Part shown: positions 39,841-48,738 of the stretch, in pieces
Numbering within the stretch: the first letter of the stretch is position 1
Layout of the letters: the number at the start of each line of letters is the position of its first letter
From: Gracilaria caudata
Lineage: Eukaryota > Rhodophyta > Florideophyceae > Gracilariales > Gracilariaceae
NCBI GenBank assembly: GCA_030374735.1
Contig: JASCIV010000007.1
Location: forward strand, 1-64,000
Direction of reading: 5' to 3'
DNA length: 64,000 bases
Made by a program: the position numbers and the translations under genes
Notes under the pieces: model-generated
What the model saw: the letters and a program-made list of their open reading frames with translations, nothing else
The model's database searches: none
Told to the model about the DNA's origin: nothing

Positions 39841-41271
39841 ATGAATAGGTTCGCATGCATGGGGTTTGCCGTAGCTGCCAGACCTGGTGTCTTTCGTCAA
39901 TCAAAACGTCTTGGGCTCATTAACGCGAGCAGTTTTTCCAGAGCACGCCCAAACACGACAAAGGCAGTCCTAAGGCCAAACATTGCTATCGTTGGCGGTG
40001 GGCATGGAGGTCTGTCCGTTGCACTTCGTCTTACTACGCTGCCGTGGACCCGACTCACGAAGCCCAGGATTACCCTTATAGACAAGTCTCCCCGCTTCTG
40101 CTTTCTTCCGATGCTATACGAACTCACATTAGGTCAAGTAGAGCAATGGGAAATCGCACCAAAGTTTGAAGACTTGCTGCAAAACACTTCGATAGAGTTT
40201 TTGCAAGGTGAAGTGGAAGGACTTGATTTGCCAAACAAGGAGGTCGAAGGAATCCGTCATGGGAAAAGCAACGACAATTCGTTCCGTCTTTCATTCGATC
40301 GCGTCGTTCTAGCAATGGGTGCCGAACCCAGTAAGCTTGCTTCCGTTCCGGGAGCTGATGAGCTTGCTATTCCATTTTACAACCTGTCTGATGCGAACCG
40401 TTTGAAGCAAAAACTCAAAGAAGTACGGAAAGGAAAGAGAAGCGGAGATCTGACAAATGTCATTATCGTAGGGGGAGGTTTCAGTGGGGTAGAACTTGCA
40501 TCGTGTTTGGCAGAAGAACTGGGTTCGTCAGGAAGCGTTATGATTGTTGAACCTTCGGATCGCGTGCTTACCAAGGCCACAGTGTTCAACAGGAAAACAT
40601 CAGAAACAGCACTCCTGTCTAATGGAGTGGTTGTCGAGTATCATTCTCGGGTTACTGGTGTAACCGACAAAGCAGTACAAATTCGAAAGCAGCAAGGCGC
40701 TGAAGATGAAGATATGGAATATCCTTATGATATTGTAGTTTGGACTGCTGGGAGCAAGCCCAATTCAATCCAACAAAAGTTTGGACTCCCTACTGACTCG
40801 ATCGGGAGGATACAAACAGACTCAATGCTTCAGGTCGAAGGATGGACCGATTGTGTTTATGCGTTAGGAGACGGATGTGTCGCTCCATCTGAAGACGGGT
40901 ATTATGGTACAGCACAAGTTGCTGTCCAGCAAGCTGAGTATGCTGCATGGAACGTCTGGGCATCACTTACTGACAACCCAAAACTTCGATTCAACTACAC
41001 CCACCTTGGAGAGATGATGGTTTTGGGTTCATCGAATGCATCAGTAACTACAGCACCAGGACCTGAACTTGATGGTAAAGTAGCCTGGGCCGCGAGGCGT
41101 TTGGCTTATCTCCTTAGGATGCCCACAGAGAATCACCGCAGAAGAGTTGCTGCAAGTTGGGCAGCGCATCCCTTGTTGTCGAAGATGGAAGGTCTAGCAA
41201 GGAATCCTGGAGCATCTAAATTCGGAGTCTATGGAGTGGACGGGCCTGGCACACGAGAGCAGACAATCTGA
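39841..41271 (+). CDS. NDC1: Type II NAD(P)H-quinone oxidoreductase, NDC1-like
   Basis: A membrane-surface flavoenzyme that reduces quinones without pumping protons; plant NDC1 works in plastoglobules and mitochondria, in vitamin K1 and plastoquinone metabolism. The 476-residue protein has an Arg-rich leader of about 40 residues, then the FAD-binding IAIVGGGHGGLSVAL (about 49-63), the NAD(P)H-binding VIIVGGGFSGVELASCL (about 209-225), and the second FAD contact VYALGDGCVAPSEDG (about 339-353). The C-terminal region ends with a short amphipathic stretch (RRLAYLLRMP) suitable for membrane contact. Length and domain order fit NDC1 or cyanobacterial NdbB. The ATG is at 39841. Confidence 0.93.
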   Translation: MNRFACMGFAVAARPGVFRQSKRLGLINASSFSRARPNTTKAVLRPNIAIVGGGHGGLSVALRLTTLPWTRLTKPRITLIDKSPRFCFLPMLYELTLGQVEQWEIAPKFEDLLQNTSIEFLQGEVEGLDLPNKEVEGIRHGKSNDNSFRLSFDRVVLAMGAEPSKLASVPGADELAIPFYNLSDANRLKQKLKEVRKGKRSGDLTNVIIVGGGFSGVELASCLAEELGSSGSVMIVEPSDRVLTKATVFNRKTSETALLSNGVVVEYHSRVTGVTDKAVQIRKQQGAEDEDMEYPYDIVVWTAGSKPNSIQQKFGLPTDSIGRIQTDSMLQVEGWTDCVYALGDGCVAPSEDGYYGTAQVAVQQAEYAAWNVWASLTDNPKLRFNYTHLGEMMVLGSSNASVTTAPGPELDGKVAWAARRLAYLLRMPTENHRRRVAASWAAHPLLSKMEGLARNPGASKFGVYGVDGPGTREQTI

Positions 41272-41408
41272 AGGATTTACCGCTCGAAAGTCCTCGTAAG
41301 CAGCCTGCACACCACAAATGGAGGTGTTCATACTTCCGTAGCGTATCCGAAATGAAGGAAATGCGTTAAGTCGAATATAAGTAGAAGAGTTGGGATGGCG
41401 CGATTTCC

Positions 41409-44300
41409 TCACAGCAAATCCCAAACGGTTTGGAATGAATCATAGATACTGAACAATTCCATTTTCACACCTTTCTGAATAGCCGCTCTTATGGCTTCGT
41501 CGTCGGGGAGCTGACCGATCTCTCTCCGGATTTCCTCTACTACTACTTCTTGATAGGTGTTCTCACCATCCTCAGTTGGACACACCGTCCAAGATAGAAC
41601 AATATCAAAATGTGACCGCAAGTTCATGGAATAAAACATTCCTGAAGCAAGAACTCTCTGACGGAGGTTGCCATCGACTTCCACCACGGTCGATGACATC
41701 AACATGCCCAAATGCTTCATGTAGTATCTGCAGGCCTCTTCAAGAAAATACTGCGTCTTCATGAGTGTATAGGCGAATTTGCGAAGCATGGGCGGAATGC
41801 CTCGAATAGATTTGACACCCTTCACAGAAGCTGCCGAGCTGAACATTCTGACAGCATCATTAATGAGTGCTTGAAACTTTGCTTTGTGGCCTTTCCCAAA
41901 CAATCTGATAGGTTTGCAAGTGGTATTAATTATCCGATCCTCATGAAGCATGAAGCTGAGTTCTGCTAGCCCACAAAGCGTGAGAGAAATTAGGTTGGCG
42001 CTTATCTCCGTAATCTTCACACCAGTTACGCCCGCAATCGTTGAAAACTCTTCGCTCCTCTCCACGATTCTCTTGCTTAGGGTTTGCGGATTGCTTTCCA
42101 TTTGCTTCCGTTCTTCTCTCTCATTGGAAAGCCTCATTTCCATCGGTTCAAAAACGGCAAGCTTCTTCAGTAGACCACATTTCTCGAGATCCAGAGTAGC
42201 ATTAAAATCTCGCATATCCTTGAAGAGAGACATGTCACGAATCAACAGCCGTTGCCCCTGGTTTGGATCCCGAAAGTTCTTTTCTGGGCCGTGAGGTTCG
42301 TCTGCTTCAGCTAATTTGGAACATAGATCAAGGATATGTGCAAGGTGTGTTTGACATGAGGCATTGTCTCTTTCAAGGACATCAGCGCACATTGTTAGCT
42401 GGTCAGTTATTGCGGCTTCCCATACTTTTCGCGAATCAACCCACTTCTCTTTGGCTTCAAAAGCACAAGTCTTCTGCAAGCGCTTCACGCTGCACTTAAA
42501 TTCGGTACTACGTTTTGATGATTGGTCTTTGAAGTCCGCCAACATTTGCACCATGGGGGGATGAAGGATATTGATCTCTTCTTCCAATGTTTTGATCGCA
42601 ACCGTCATTGAAGCGATCTCTTCCTTGAGTCTGTTCCTCTCCAACTGAAGTCTTTCCATGTAGTACAGTTGCTTTCCACACTCATAAACGGCAAATTCTG
42701 AAGAGGCAGAATCGAATCTGGGAGGAATCGAGTCAGTGGGCGCAATTGAAGCGTCTCGATACGGGGTTCGCGTTGGATTATCGAAGCGCACATCGAGTCT
42801 ACGCAAGAGCTCATCAAGACTTAGGTCCTGACTGTCCGCAGCTTCCGGACCTATGCCTGAGGTTGGCGGACCAGATGAAGCCATACCGGAATCAAAAAGC
42901 CCCTCTTGTTCAGCAATAGTGGGTTGATTCAGCGAATCAGGCATTTCACTGAGAACTGGGGGGAGCTCAGGAGATTCAAAACTTAGGTCGTGGACTTTTT
43001 CTTGTTGCTTTGACTCAATCCGCGGATTTTCTGTGGATGTGGCTTTGGGCATAATCTCCATGGTAGCATCTCCTTCCATTTCGTTCAAAGGTACGCTACC
43101 TTTTTGTTCAGTATCAGAGCGAATCCTCTCAGTTGATGTCAAACTTTTTGAAGGCTCGACATCACGTCTTTCCACAAGGACCTTATTCTCCATTGTGCAA
43201 TCTTCAGCAATGTTATCTCTGCCGAGATTTTCCAGAGGCCCAGCTTCAGAGGCTTCTAGATCATCGGGAGAACGTATGCTCCTCTGGACTTCAGAATCTT
43301 TTCCATCTTCTTCCTTGCCATCTTCCAGAGTTCTGTTCCTATCAGGTTCGCCACCGATGATATTTTCTTTACGAGGACTGTGTCCTAAATCTTCGTAATC
43401 CTCGTAGTCAAGCAGAAGATTTCGTTGTTCAGGAACTGCTTTTGCACTTTTGGGGCTCTTCAGGCCTTGATTCGCAATAGAAATTGGCGCTGCATCATTT
43501 CGGGCCTCATTCATGAGGTCGTGAAGTCCATACCCCAGGGTGTAGGTAACATCTCCATCCTCGGGGTCTGATGGTCGAATGGTTGGGGATGGACCTACAG
43601 AACGAAGCGGTTGAGTCATATCTTCTTCTGGGGTTCCAATTCTTTTCCCACGAACCGCAATAGTAATATCTTCATCATAGAACAATCCGAAAGACTGTCT
43701 TTCGCGAGCTCTTTCAGCCATGGAAAGACTTTGAGCTGGAGATAGAACAGAACTCCTCAAGGGCGACCGCGGAGGAAAACGAGAAGGGGAGTCGCTGATT
43801 CGAGAAGGAGGTCGAGTCGCGGATAAGGTGTCCATATCGGTGTCGTCATTTACACCGGACAGCAAAGCTGGATTCCTTCTCAACAAAGGGGGGGTGCGCA
43901 GTTGATCCAAGTTCGAAAGTCTTGGGGAGACCTGATTCCCTGGATTTGAAAGCGACGTACTTCGTCCATCGTTGTGTTCTGTGATAATCTTTACGGAATT
44001 ACCGCCGAAAGATACACGCTTCTTCGAATTGGCTCCTTTCTGTTTCTTTCTTTTCGAGTTGCCTTGATCATCTCGGTCATCCTGAGCTGTTGACGTTTCA
44101 TAATTGCAGCCTTGATTTCGCGAAAGGGGCTTTGCGGGAGAGCGACGCTCGGGCTCTTCGCGAATTCTCTTCGGTGGTGTTGGGCCGAACCTTCCTGGGG
44201 CTTTCGTGATCCTCGAAACCAGAGGGGATACAACGGTGCGGCCGTTGTCTTGTATAGGAATCAAGGGTGGCCTACTTTTCGTTATTGGGGTGGTGGACAT
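41409..44300 (-). CDS. KNL1: Kinetochore scaffold KNL1/Spc7
   Basis: The KNL1 subunit of the outer-kinetochore KMN network binds protein phosphatase 1 and recruits checkpoint proteins. The ATG complementary to 44298-44300 gives 963 residues; the frame upstream has only TTG. Near the N-terminus KKRVSFGG (RVSF at about 95-98) is a textbook PP1-docking motif. Further along come short MELT-like acidic-Thr motifs (DEDITIAV, EEDMTQPL, DGDVTYTL, EDCTMENK, DATMEI). The folded C-terminal half begins at about 560 (YYMERLQLERNRLKEEI) with a coiled coil matching the Spc7 domain, then RWD-like segments (LISLTLCGLAELSFML). The long middle is disordered. Assignment rests on this layout together with the Spc7-like coiled coil; KNL1 is poorly conserved, so confidence is high but not absolute. 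Confidence 0.85.
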   Translation of the reverse strand: MSTTPITKSRPPLIPIQDNGRTVVSPLVSRITKAPGRFGPTPPKRIREEPERRSPAKPLSRNQGCNYETSTAQDDRDDQGNSKRKKQKGANSKKRVSFGGNSVKIITEHNDGRSTSLSNPGNQVSPRLSNLDQLRTPPLLRRNPALLSGVNDDTDMDTLSATRPPSRISDSPSRFPPRSPLRSSVLSPAQSLSMAERARERQSFGLFYDEDITIAVRGKRIGTPEEDMTQPLRSVGPSPTIRPSDPEDGDVTYTLGYGLHDLMNEARNDAAPISIANQGLKSPKSAKAVPEQRNLLLDYEDYEDLGHSPRKENIIGGEPDRNRTLEDGKEEDGKDSEVQRSIRSPDDLEASEAGPLENLGRDNIAEDCTMENKVLVERRDVEPSKSLTSTERIRSDTEQKGSVPLNEMEGDATMEIMPKATSTENPRIESKQQEKVHDLSFESPELPPVLSEMPDSLNQPTIAEQEGLFDSGMASSGPPTSGIGPEAADSQDLSLDELLRRLDVRFDNPTRTPYRDASIAPTDSIPPRFDSASSEFAVYECGKQLYYMERLQLERNRLKEEIASMTVAIKTLEEEINILHPPMVQMLADFKDQSSKRSTEFKCSVKRLQKTCAFEAKEKWVDSRKVWEAAITDQLTMCADVLERDNASCQTHLAHILDLCSKLAEADEPHGPEKNFRDPNQGQRLLIRDMSLFKDMRDFNATLDLEKCGLLKKLAVFEPMEMRLSNEREERKQMESNPQTLSKRIVERSEEFSTIAGVTGVKITEISANLISLTLCGLAELSFMLHEDRIINTTCKPIRLFGKGHKAKFQALINDAVRMFSSAASVKGVKSIRGIPPMLRKFAYTLMKTQYFLEEACRYYMKHLGMLMSSTVVEVDGNLRQRVLASGMFYSMNLRSHFDIVLSWTVCPTEDGENTYQEVVVEEIRREIGQLPDDEAIRAAIQKGVKMELFSIYDSFQTVWDLL

Positions 44301-45032
44301 TGCGTTTCCTTCGACACGGTTTGGAAGAAGAACGGCTTGCCGTTGTCGGTTCAGTCGGACTGCAGCTTTGCTTATGTGCCAAACAGAGTGGGGTGATAGA
44401 AGAGTTATCAGTGATTGCAAGCGTTGCGGACTGCCCTGAACGGAGCACTCTTGTAATGACTAAAGAGCGAGGTTTGTTGAACAAACCACGCGAAAACGAC
44501 CAGAATGTGCATACAAATGGGGGGAGAGAAATGATTTCAAAATTTTGAATTTGATTTCAGACGGACAGTCCAAAGCCCGAAAACTGTGCGAGTAGGACAT
44601 CATGATGATGACCAAGACATGGCACGCCGTGCATGCATTCGAAATTTTCGAGTCGAAAGGGTGTTCACATGTCGAACTCCAGAAAACTTCAAGCTGCCCT
44701 CCTCATTAGGCCGACGCGCTCTTAATGGGCAGGGCGGCCCTACCATACAATGGCATCCATTTGCTCTGTTTTCCTGTTAGAAACAAATCACCGCTCCAGC
44801 CTTAGCATGCGAAGGAAAAAAGTAAGCTGTCGCGGCTCTGATGAGCAAAGTGCGTATATGGCATGTTCGAACTCCGAACTTCGAACGATAAACCTTCAAT
44901 ATCTAAGTATCGGCCATACCAGTCCCCGTGCCGCTAATCGAGGGCCTCTATGGATTATTGGTCATGACAGAGCTGCATCAAAACAAGATTGTTTACAATT
45001 TTTTCTCTTGATGAACCTTCAACGGTTGAAGT
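44301..45032. promoter_or_regulatory. KNL1 upstream region and 3' flank of the 675-residue gene
   Basis: About 0.7 kb between two minus-strand genes. An inverted copy of the recurring 11-mer, ATCATGATGAT, lies at 44599-44609, about 300 bp before the KNL1 ATG. No gene is supported. Confidence 0.4.
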
Positions 45033-47060
45033 TCAACCCACTACAGAGTCAAACTGAATACGGCAACGCTTCAAACTAACATCTTTTGGTGCGCTCTCAG
45101 CTTCTAAGAAGTTAGGTCCCGATCTTTTGAGCTTGAGAAGTCGTACATTAATTAGAATAAAAACATCACCAGAAGACGGTTTCACTAGGCAGTCCACAGC
45201 TGAAAGCAACTCCTTGCTTAGCACCGCACTCAGAGCCGGGCCTGTCTCCGACCTATTAAGCGGTAAAAAGCTGGCCGAACGGTTATCAAACTTCATTTCG
45301 GTATCTTCTATGAATTTCAGCGCATAACTTGTTGAAGCCTGATCCTGTCCCACATCCATCATTACTTCCAGGATCTGTCTTGTTGATGTGTGACGATCGA
45401 TGAGTACATCCTCTAAATCCATTCGCAACTCATACTGACCAGCTTTAAATGATATTTTGCCTACGTAGTATATCGCTCGATGTGACCATTTCTTCACAAG
45501 TTTGAGTTCATTACCTTCTCGTACCACTCGCCTCTTCGTCCTACTTGCATCTCTGAAGTAATTGCTTCCAGGGCCACAATCCAGGAGATGTCCTCCTAAT
45601 GGCTCTCTGGCCATTAGGCCTAATTTGGTCATCCTAGGCTGAGTTAGCTTTCTGAACATGTTCATGTTTTGGTAATGCATAATGTTTCCGCTTGGATCTG
45701 CGGCAAGCTGTGGCATGATAGACAGTGTTTGGTTTAGTTCCTTAGCTTTATTCCCATCTGCAATAGTGCGCAAAAATGTAGCCCAAGCATTAACGATCTG
45801 AGAGATCGTCTCCGCCTCATGTCCAGAGGGAGCGCTTTTTTGCTGGCAAGCACAAATGTGCTTTTCCCATGTGACGCTTACACCACCGATCAAAGCAGAT
45901 CCAGATGAGTACTTCGAAGAAAGATCATCGTCATCAGCAATACAAAGAGCCAAGTTTCGCAAAGTACGATCACTTTCACTGACCGTCGAAAGTACGTTTG
46001 TGGAACATATGAGAGCGATAGCAAGTCCATTGGAATCGGTTCTTCCTGGATGCTTACCAAGCATCAAATCTATCTCGACGCAACTAGTACCATCCACAAC
46101 GAAGATACGTTCCGGGTTCAATTCTCGTGTGATGCCGTCATGTCGACTGACAGCGCCTCTGTCATTGACATATTCGCCAGACCATATGGTAATAGAAGCG
46201 AACGCATTGAAACCAATAAAAGGAAGCTTCACTCTAGTAAATGCGTCACGGATGGCATCTGGTAAAGGGACTTGACCAAGACCACTTTTATTCAAGCTTT
46301 GCATGGGAAAATGTGCCATGCAACGCTTGATGACTCGTGTGTTTGGCAGATACTCAAGAGTGAGCGTGTTCAAGGAGCACAAAAACGATTCGAACAAAGT
46401 TGGAGCCCCTTCGATGTTGAATATGGTGCGCTCAGAGTATTCATAGTCTGCTAGAGCATAGTACAACTCGTTCGCGTTGTCCACCACTCGATCCCAAGTA
46501 TGTCTCACAATTTGATTATCAGGATCCCTTGAAATTGCCAAGCTAGTTGAAAAAGCAAGCAGACCCAAGTTAACGCGCTGCTCAAAGAAGTTTTCGGGCT
46601 TTCCGAATAGGGCGATGTTGTTCACATCCGTTTCAGCGAAAAGCTTCTCAAATACTTTAAGTACTTCCTTTTCAAGAATGAGGTCGCCCGAAATGGTTCT
46701 GCAATAGCTGATCATGTCATTGTGTACCACAGCAACGGCTTGAGCAAGTACCTTCACCTGCACATTTGCATGCCCAGACCTATCAAACTCGTCCTGAGCA
46801 CTCTTATCCAAGAGAGAAGTTCTGTGGAGAGTTTGAGCCAAGTAGGTTTGGCCACGTTCGTTCCTGAGGAAGACCCCGTATCCCAGCAGACGATCAGCTG
46901 CAGGGCGGATGGAGTAACTGACAACATCGCTTGAAGGTGCCTTGCGCCAGCTGCATATGGTCTCAAACTCTCGGAGAATGCGCAGATACTCAGATTCGGT
47001 GAATGGCTCAAAAGGCCCTGTTTCTGGGGAGTCTGAGAACGTGGATTTGTTGATGGACAT
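45033..47060 (-). CDS. Unrecognised 675-residue protein
   Basis: I cannot assign this protein to a family. It starts at a clean ATG (complement of 47058-47060) and keeps an open frame for 675 codons with ordinary composition, so it is a real gene. It has no signal peptide, membrane helix, zinc finger or long low-complexity stretch; the N-terminus is mildly Ser/Thr-rich (MSINKSTFSDSPETG). Predicted mixed alpha/beta content is suggested by alternating hydrophobic strands (RIFVVDGTSCVEIDLMLG, YYVGKISFKAGQYELRMDL) and helices (VLKVFEKLFAE). An acidic DDDD lies near 430. A soluble cytosolic or nuclear protein seems likely. It may be lineage-specific. A TACCCTTCGTA element lies 26 bp before its start. 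Confidence 0.75.
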   Translation of the reverse strand: MSINKSTFSDSPETGPFEPFTESEYLRILREFETICSWRKAPSSDVVSYSIRPAADRLLGYGVFLRNERGQTYLAQTLHRTSLLDKSAQDEFDRSGHANVQVKVLAQAVAVVHNDMISYCRTISGDLILEKEVLKVFEKLFAETDVNNIALFGKPENFFEQRVNLGLLAFSTSLAISRDPDNQIVRHTWDRVVDNANELYYALADYEYSERTIFNIEGAPTLFESFLCSLNTLTLEYLPNTRVIKRCMAHFPMQSLNKSGLGQVPLPDAIRDAFTRVKLPFIGFNAFASITIWSGEYVNDRGAVSRHDGITRELNPERIFVVDGTSCVEIDLMLGKHPGRTDSNGLAIALICSTNVLSTVSESDRTLRNLALCIADDDDLSSKYSSGSALIGGVSVTWEKHICACQQKSAPSGHEAETISQIVNAWATFLRTIADGNKAKELNQTLSIMPQLAADPSGNIMHYQNMNMFRKLTQPRMTKLGLMAREPLGGHLLDCGPGSNYFRDASRTKRRVVREGNELKLVKKWSHRAIYYVGKISFKAGQYELRMDLEDVLIDRHTSTRQILEVMMDVGQDQASTSYALKFIEDTEMKFDNRSASFLPLNRSETGPALSAVLSKELLSAVDCLVKPSSGDVFILINVRLLKLKRSGPNFLEAESAPKDVSLKRCRIQFDSVVG

Positions 47061-48738
47061 TTGTTACGGTCAACTGACCAGTAAGTACCCTTCGTAGACT
47101 GTCGGTTTAACCAACCTTCCCCCTTCGTTCAGCACTTTTACCTTAACACACAAAGCCGGGAGGACCTTGTTTCTGAGAAAACCAGTAATTCTTCAAGTGC
47201 ACAGAACGAAAAACGAGGTAGAAACCAGGACGCTACCCCCGGCTGGCAGGGTCATCGTCATGAAGCTTTCTACGGCTCGTAAACAAGAGGGCTAGGCCCT
47301 AGCCGCTAGGGTAGATAACCCTCATACGCTAGCCCAGTAGGAACGCTAGCGTTGTTCGCGCTTCCAGGAATAGCCTCCGTCTCTGCTACGTAGGAGTCAT
47401 ACAGCAGGGTCAAAACTGTTACCACTGTAGCGACAATGTAGCAGCTACGATCATCATGATAATCATCATGGTGGTAAGCAGTCTGTTCCAGCACCAAAGC
47501 TTGGGAGGGCACAAAGTCTTTAGCTCCTACCTCCGTACATTCACGAAGGTAGAATGCTACAGCAATATTGCCAAAAAGTTACATCCCAAATTGGGGGGAT
47601 TGTTACAATACTGGGATAAACGTCTGCCTAATAAGCCCTTCGTCCACCCCTCCCGCTCGTTCTCACCCACAAACAGTTGCAAATTCTCCCTAATGAATGA
47701 GAATTCGTCGATTGGAGAGTCGAGGCTCGTCCAATGTCCATTCTGCCTGCAGGGGTAGATGGCTACACAGGCAGACGATCGGAAGCTACCAAGCTACGCA
47801 GGAGGAGTCGAAGGTGCGTGGTATACATTTCATGGGTTCCCAGTCACTGCGGAGCGGTATAAAACGAAATACACAAGTTAGCCAAGTCTGGCTTAGAAAT
47901 TCTTACAGAACAGCAGGTGAAAGCGGAGCATGATTCGATGGATGCTAAGGCTGTATTGAAGATGACACAAAGTAATCGCCGATTGGTACCGGAAAATGAC
48001 GAAGGCGAAGATGATTTTAGACGTTCACGAACTGCAGAGATCACTCCAGCACCGTTCTACACTGGATTTAATCGTAAGCGAAGCTTCACCCGGTCGCAAG
48101 CTGGAAGGGTAACAAAATGTTACGTTGTGAGTGTGTGCTGGGAGTAAAGACTGGGAATAACTCGGTATTCGTTGTCCAATAAGTCGACGTGAAATCTTTT
48201 GCATTCAACGAGAAACCGAGAGTAGGACGAAAGAATGAGGGTAGAAAGCTTCCGACAGAACACGCGAAGAGAGCTACGAAGGTAACAAGAAGCACCACAT
48301 CGAATTCTGGCCTTTTTACAGAGAGAAACACTTGCAAAGTTATTTCTGTTGTGTTAAGAATTAGGGCACAACTTCCACAGTAAAGAAGTGAGCTACCAAA
48401 GTTCGCATGTTCTCGTCATGTAAGACGAGTGCATGGTGCACTTATCTTCATGAGATATACGTTTATCAGCAGTTCCAAGCACTGGCCGTAGGTATATGAT
48501 CCAGCGGGTCTCGGTTCCGCTCCAGCTCTTGCGAGCATTGTCTTGCCAGCTAGCAAGACCCTTGCAGCGTCGTCATACATCCTTTCGATTCTTCAGATCA
48601 TCTCTTTTGTCCTCATGTACATATACTGGTTACAATGTTTAAACGACGGACGAGCTTCATGTATTTACAGAAACTTCTCTTTAGCTCGACACAAGCCGGA
48701 AACAATCCAGATATCTATGTCTACGCCTACGAGATGAA
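47061..48738. other. Region between the 675-residue gene and DNAJC2
   Basis: About 1.7 kb. The left part is an upstream region with TACCCTTCGTA at 47086-47096 (the recurring 10-mer with one inserted base) and ATCATCATGAT at 47450-47460. The middle carries the candidate spliced gene at 47759-48383. The right part, 48384-48738, is 3' flank without recognisable content. Confidence 0.45.
47759..48383 (+). CDS. Candidate small spliced gene, unknown function
   Basis: A tentative three-exon model: 47759-47813, 47909-48073 and 48184-48383, with introns of 95 nt (GTGCGT...TTACAG) and 110 nt (GTAAGC...ATAAG). Phases agree and the product would be 139 residues, starting MATQADDRKLPSYAGGVE. The middle exon is protein-like (AEHDSMDAKAVLKMTQSNRR, then TAEITPAPFYTGFN) and the last is basic (KPRVGRKNEGRKLP). 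I recognise no domain. An alternative reading has no first intron but a one-base frame change near AAAA at 47861-47864, joining two protein-like segments; that would mean a sequencing error or a broken gene. An exact TACGAAGGTA at 48275-48284 lies inside the last exon and looks like a further splice donor. Confidence 0.32.
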
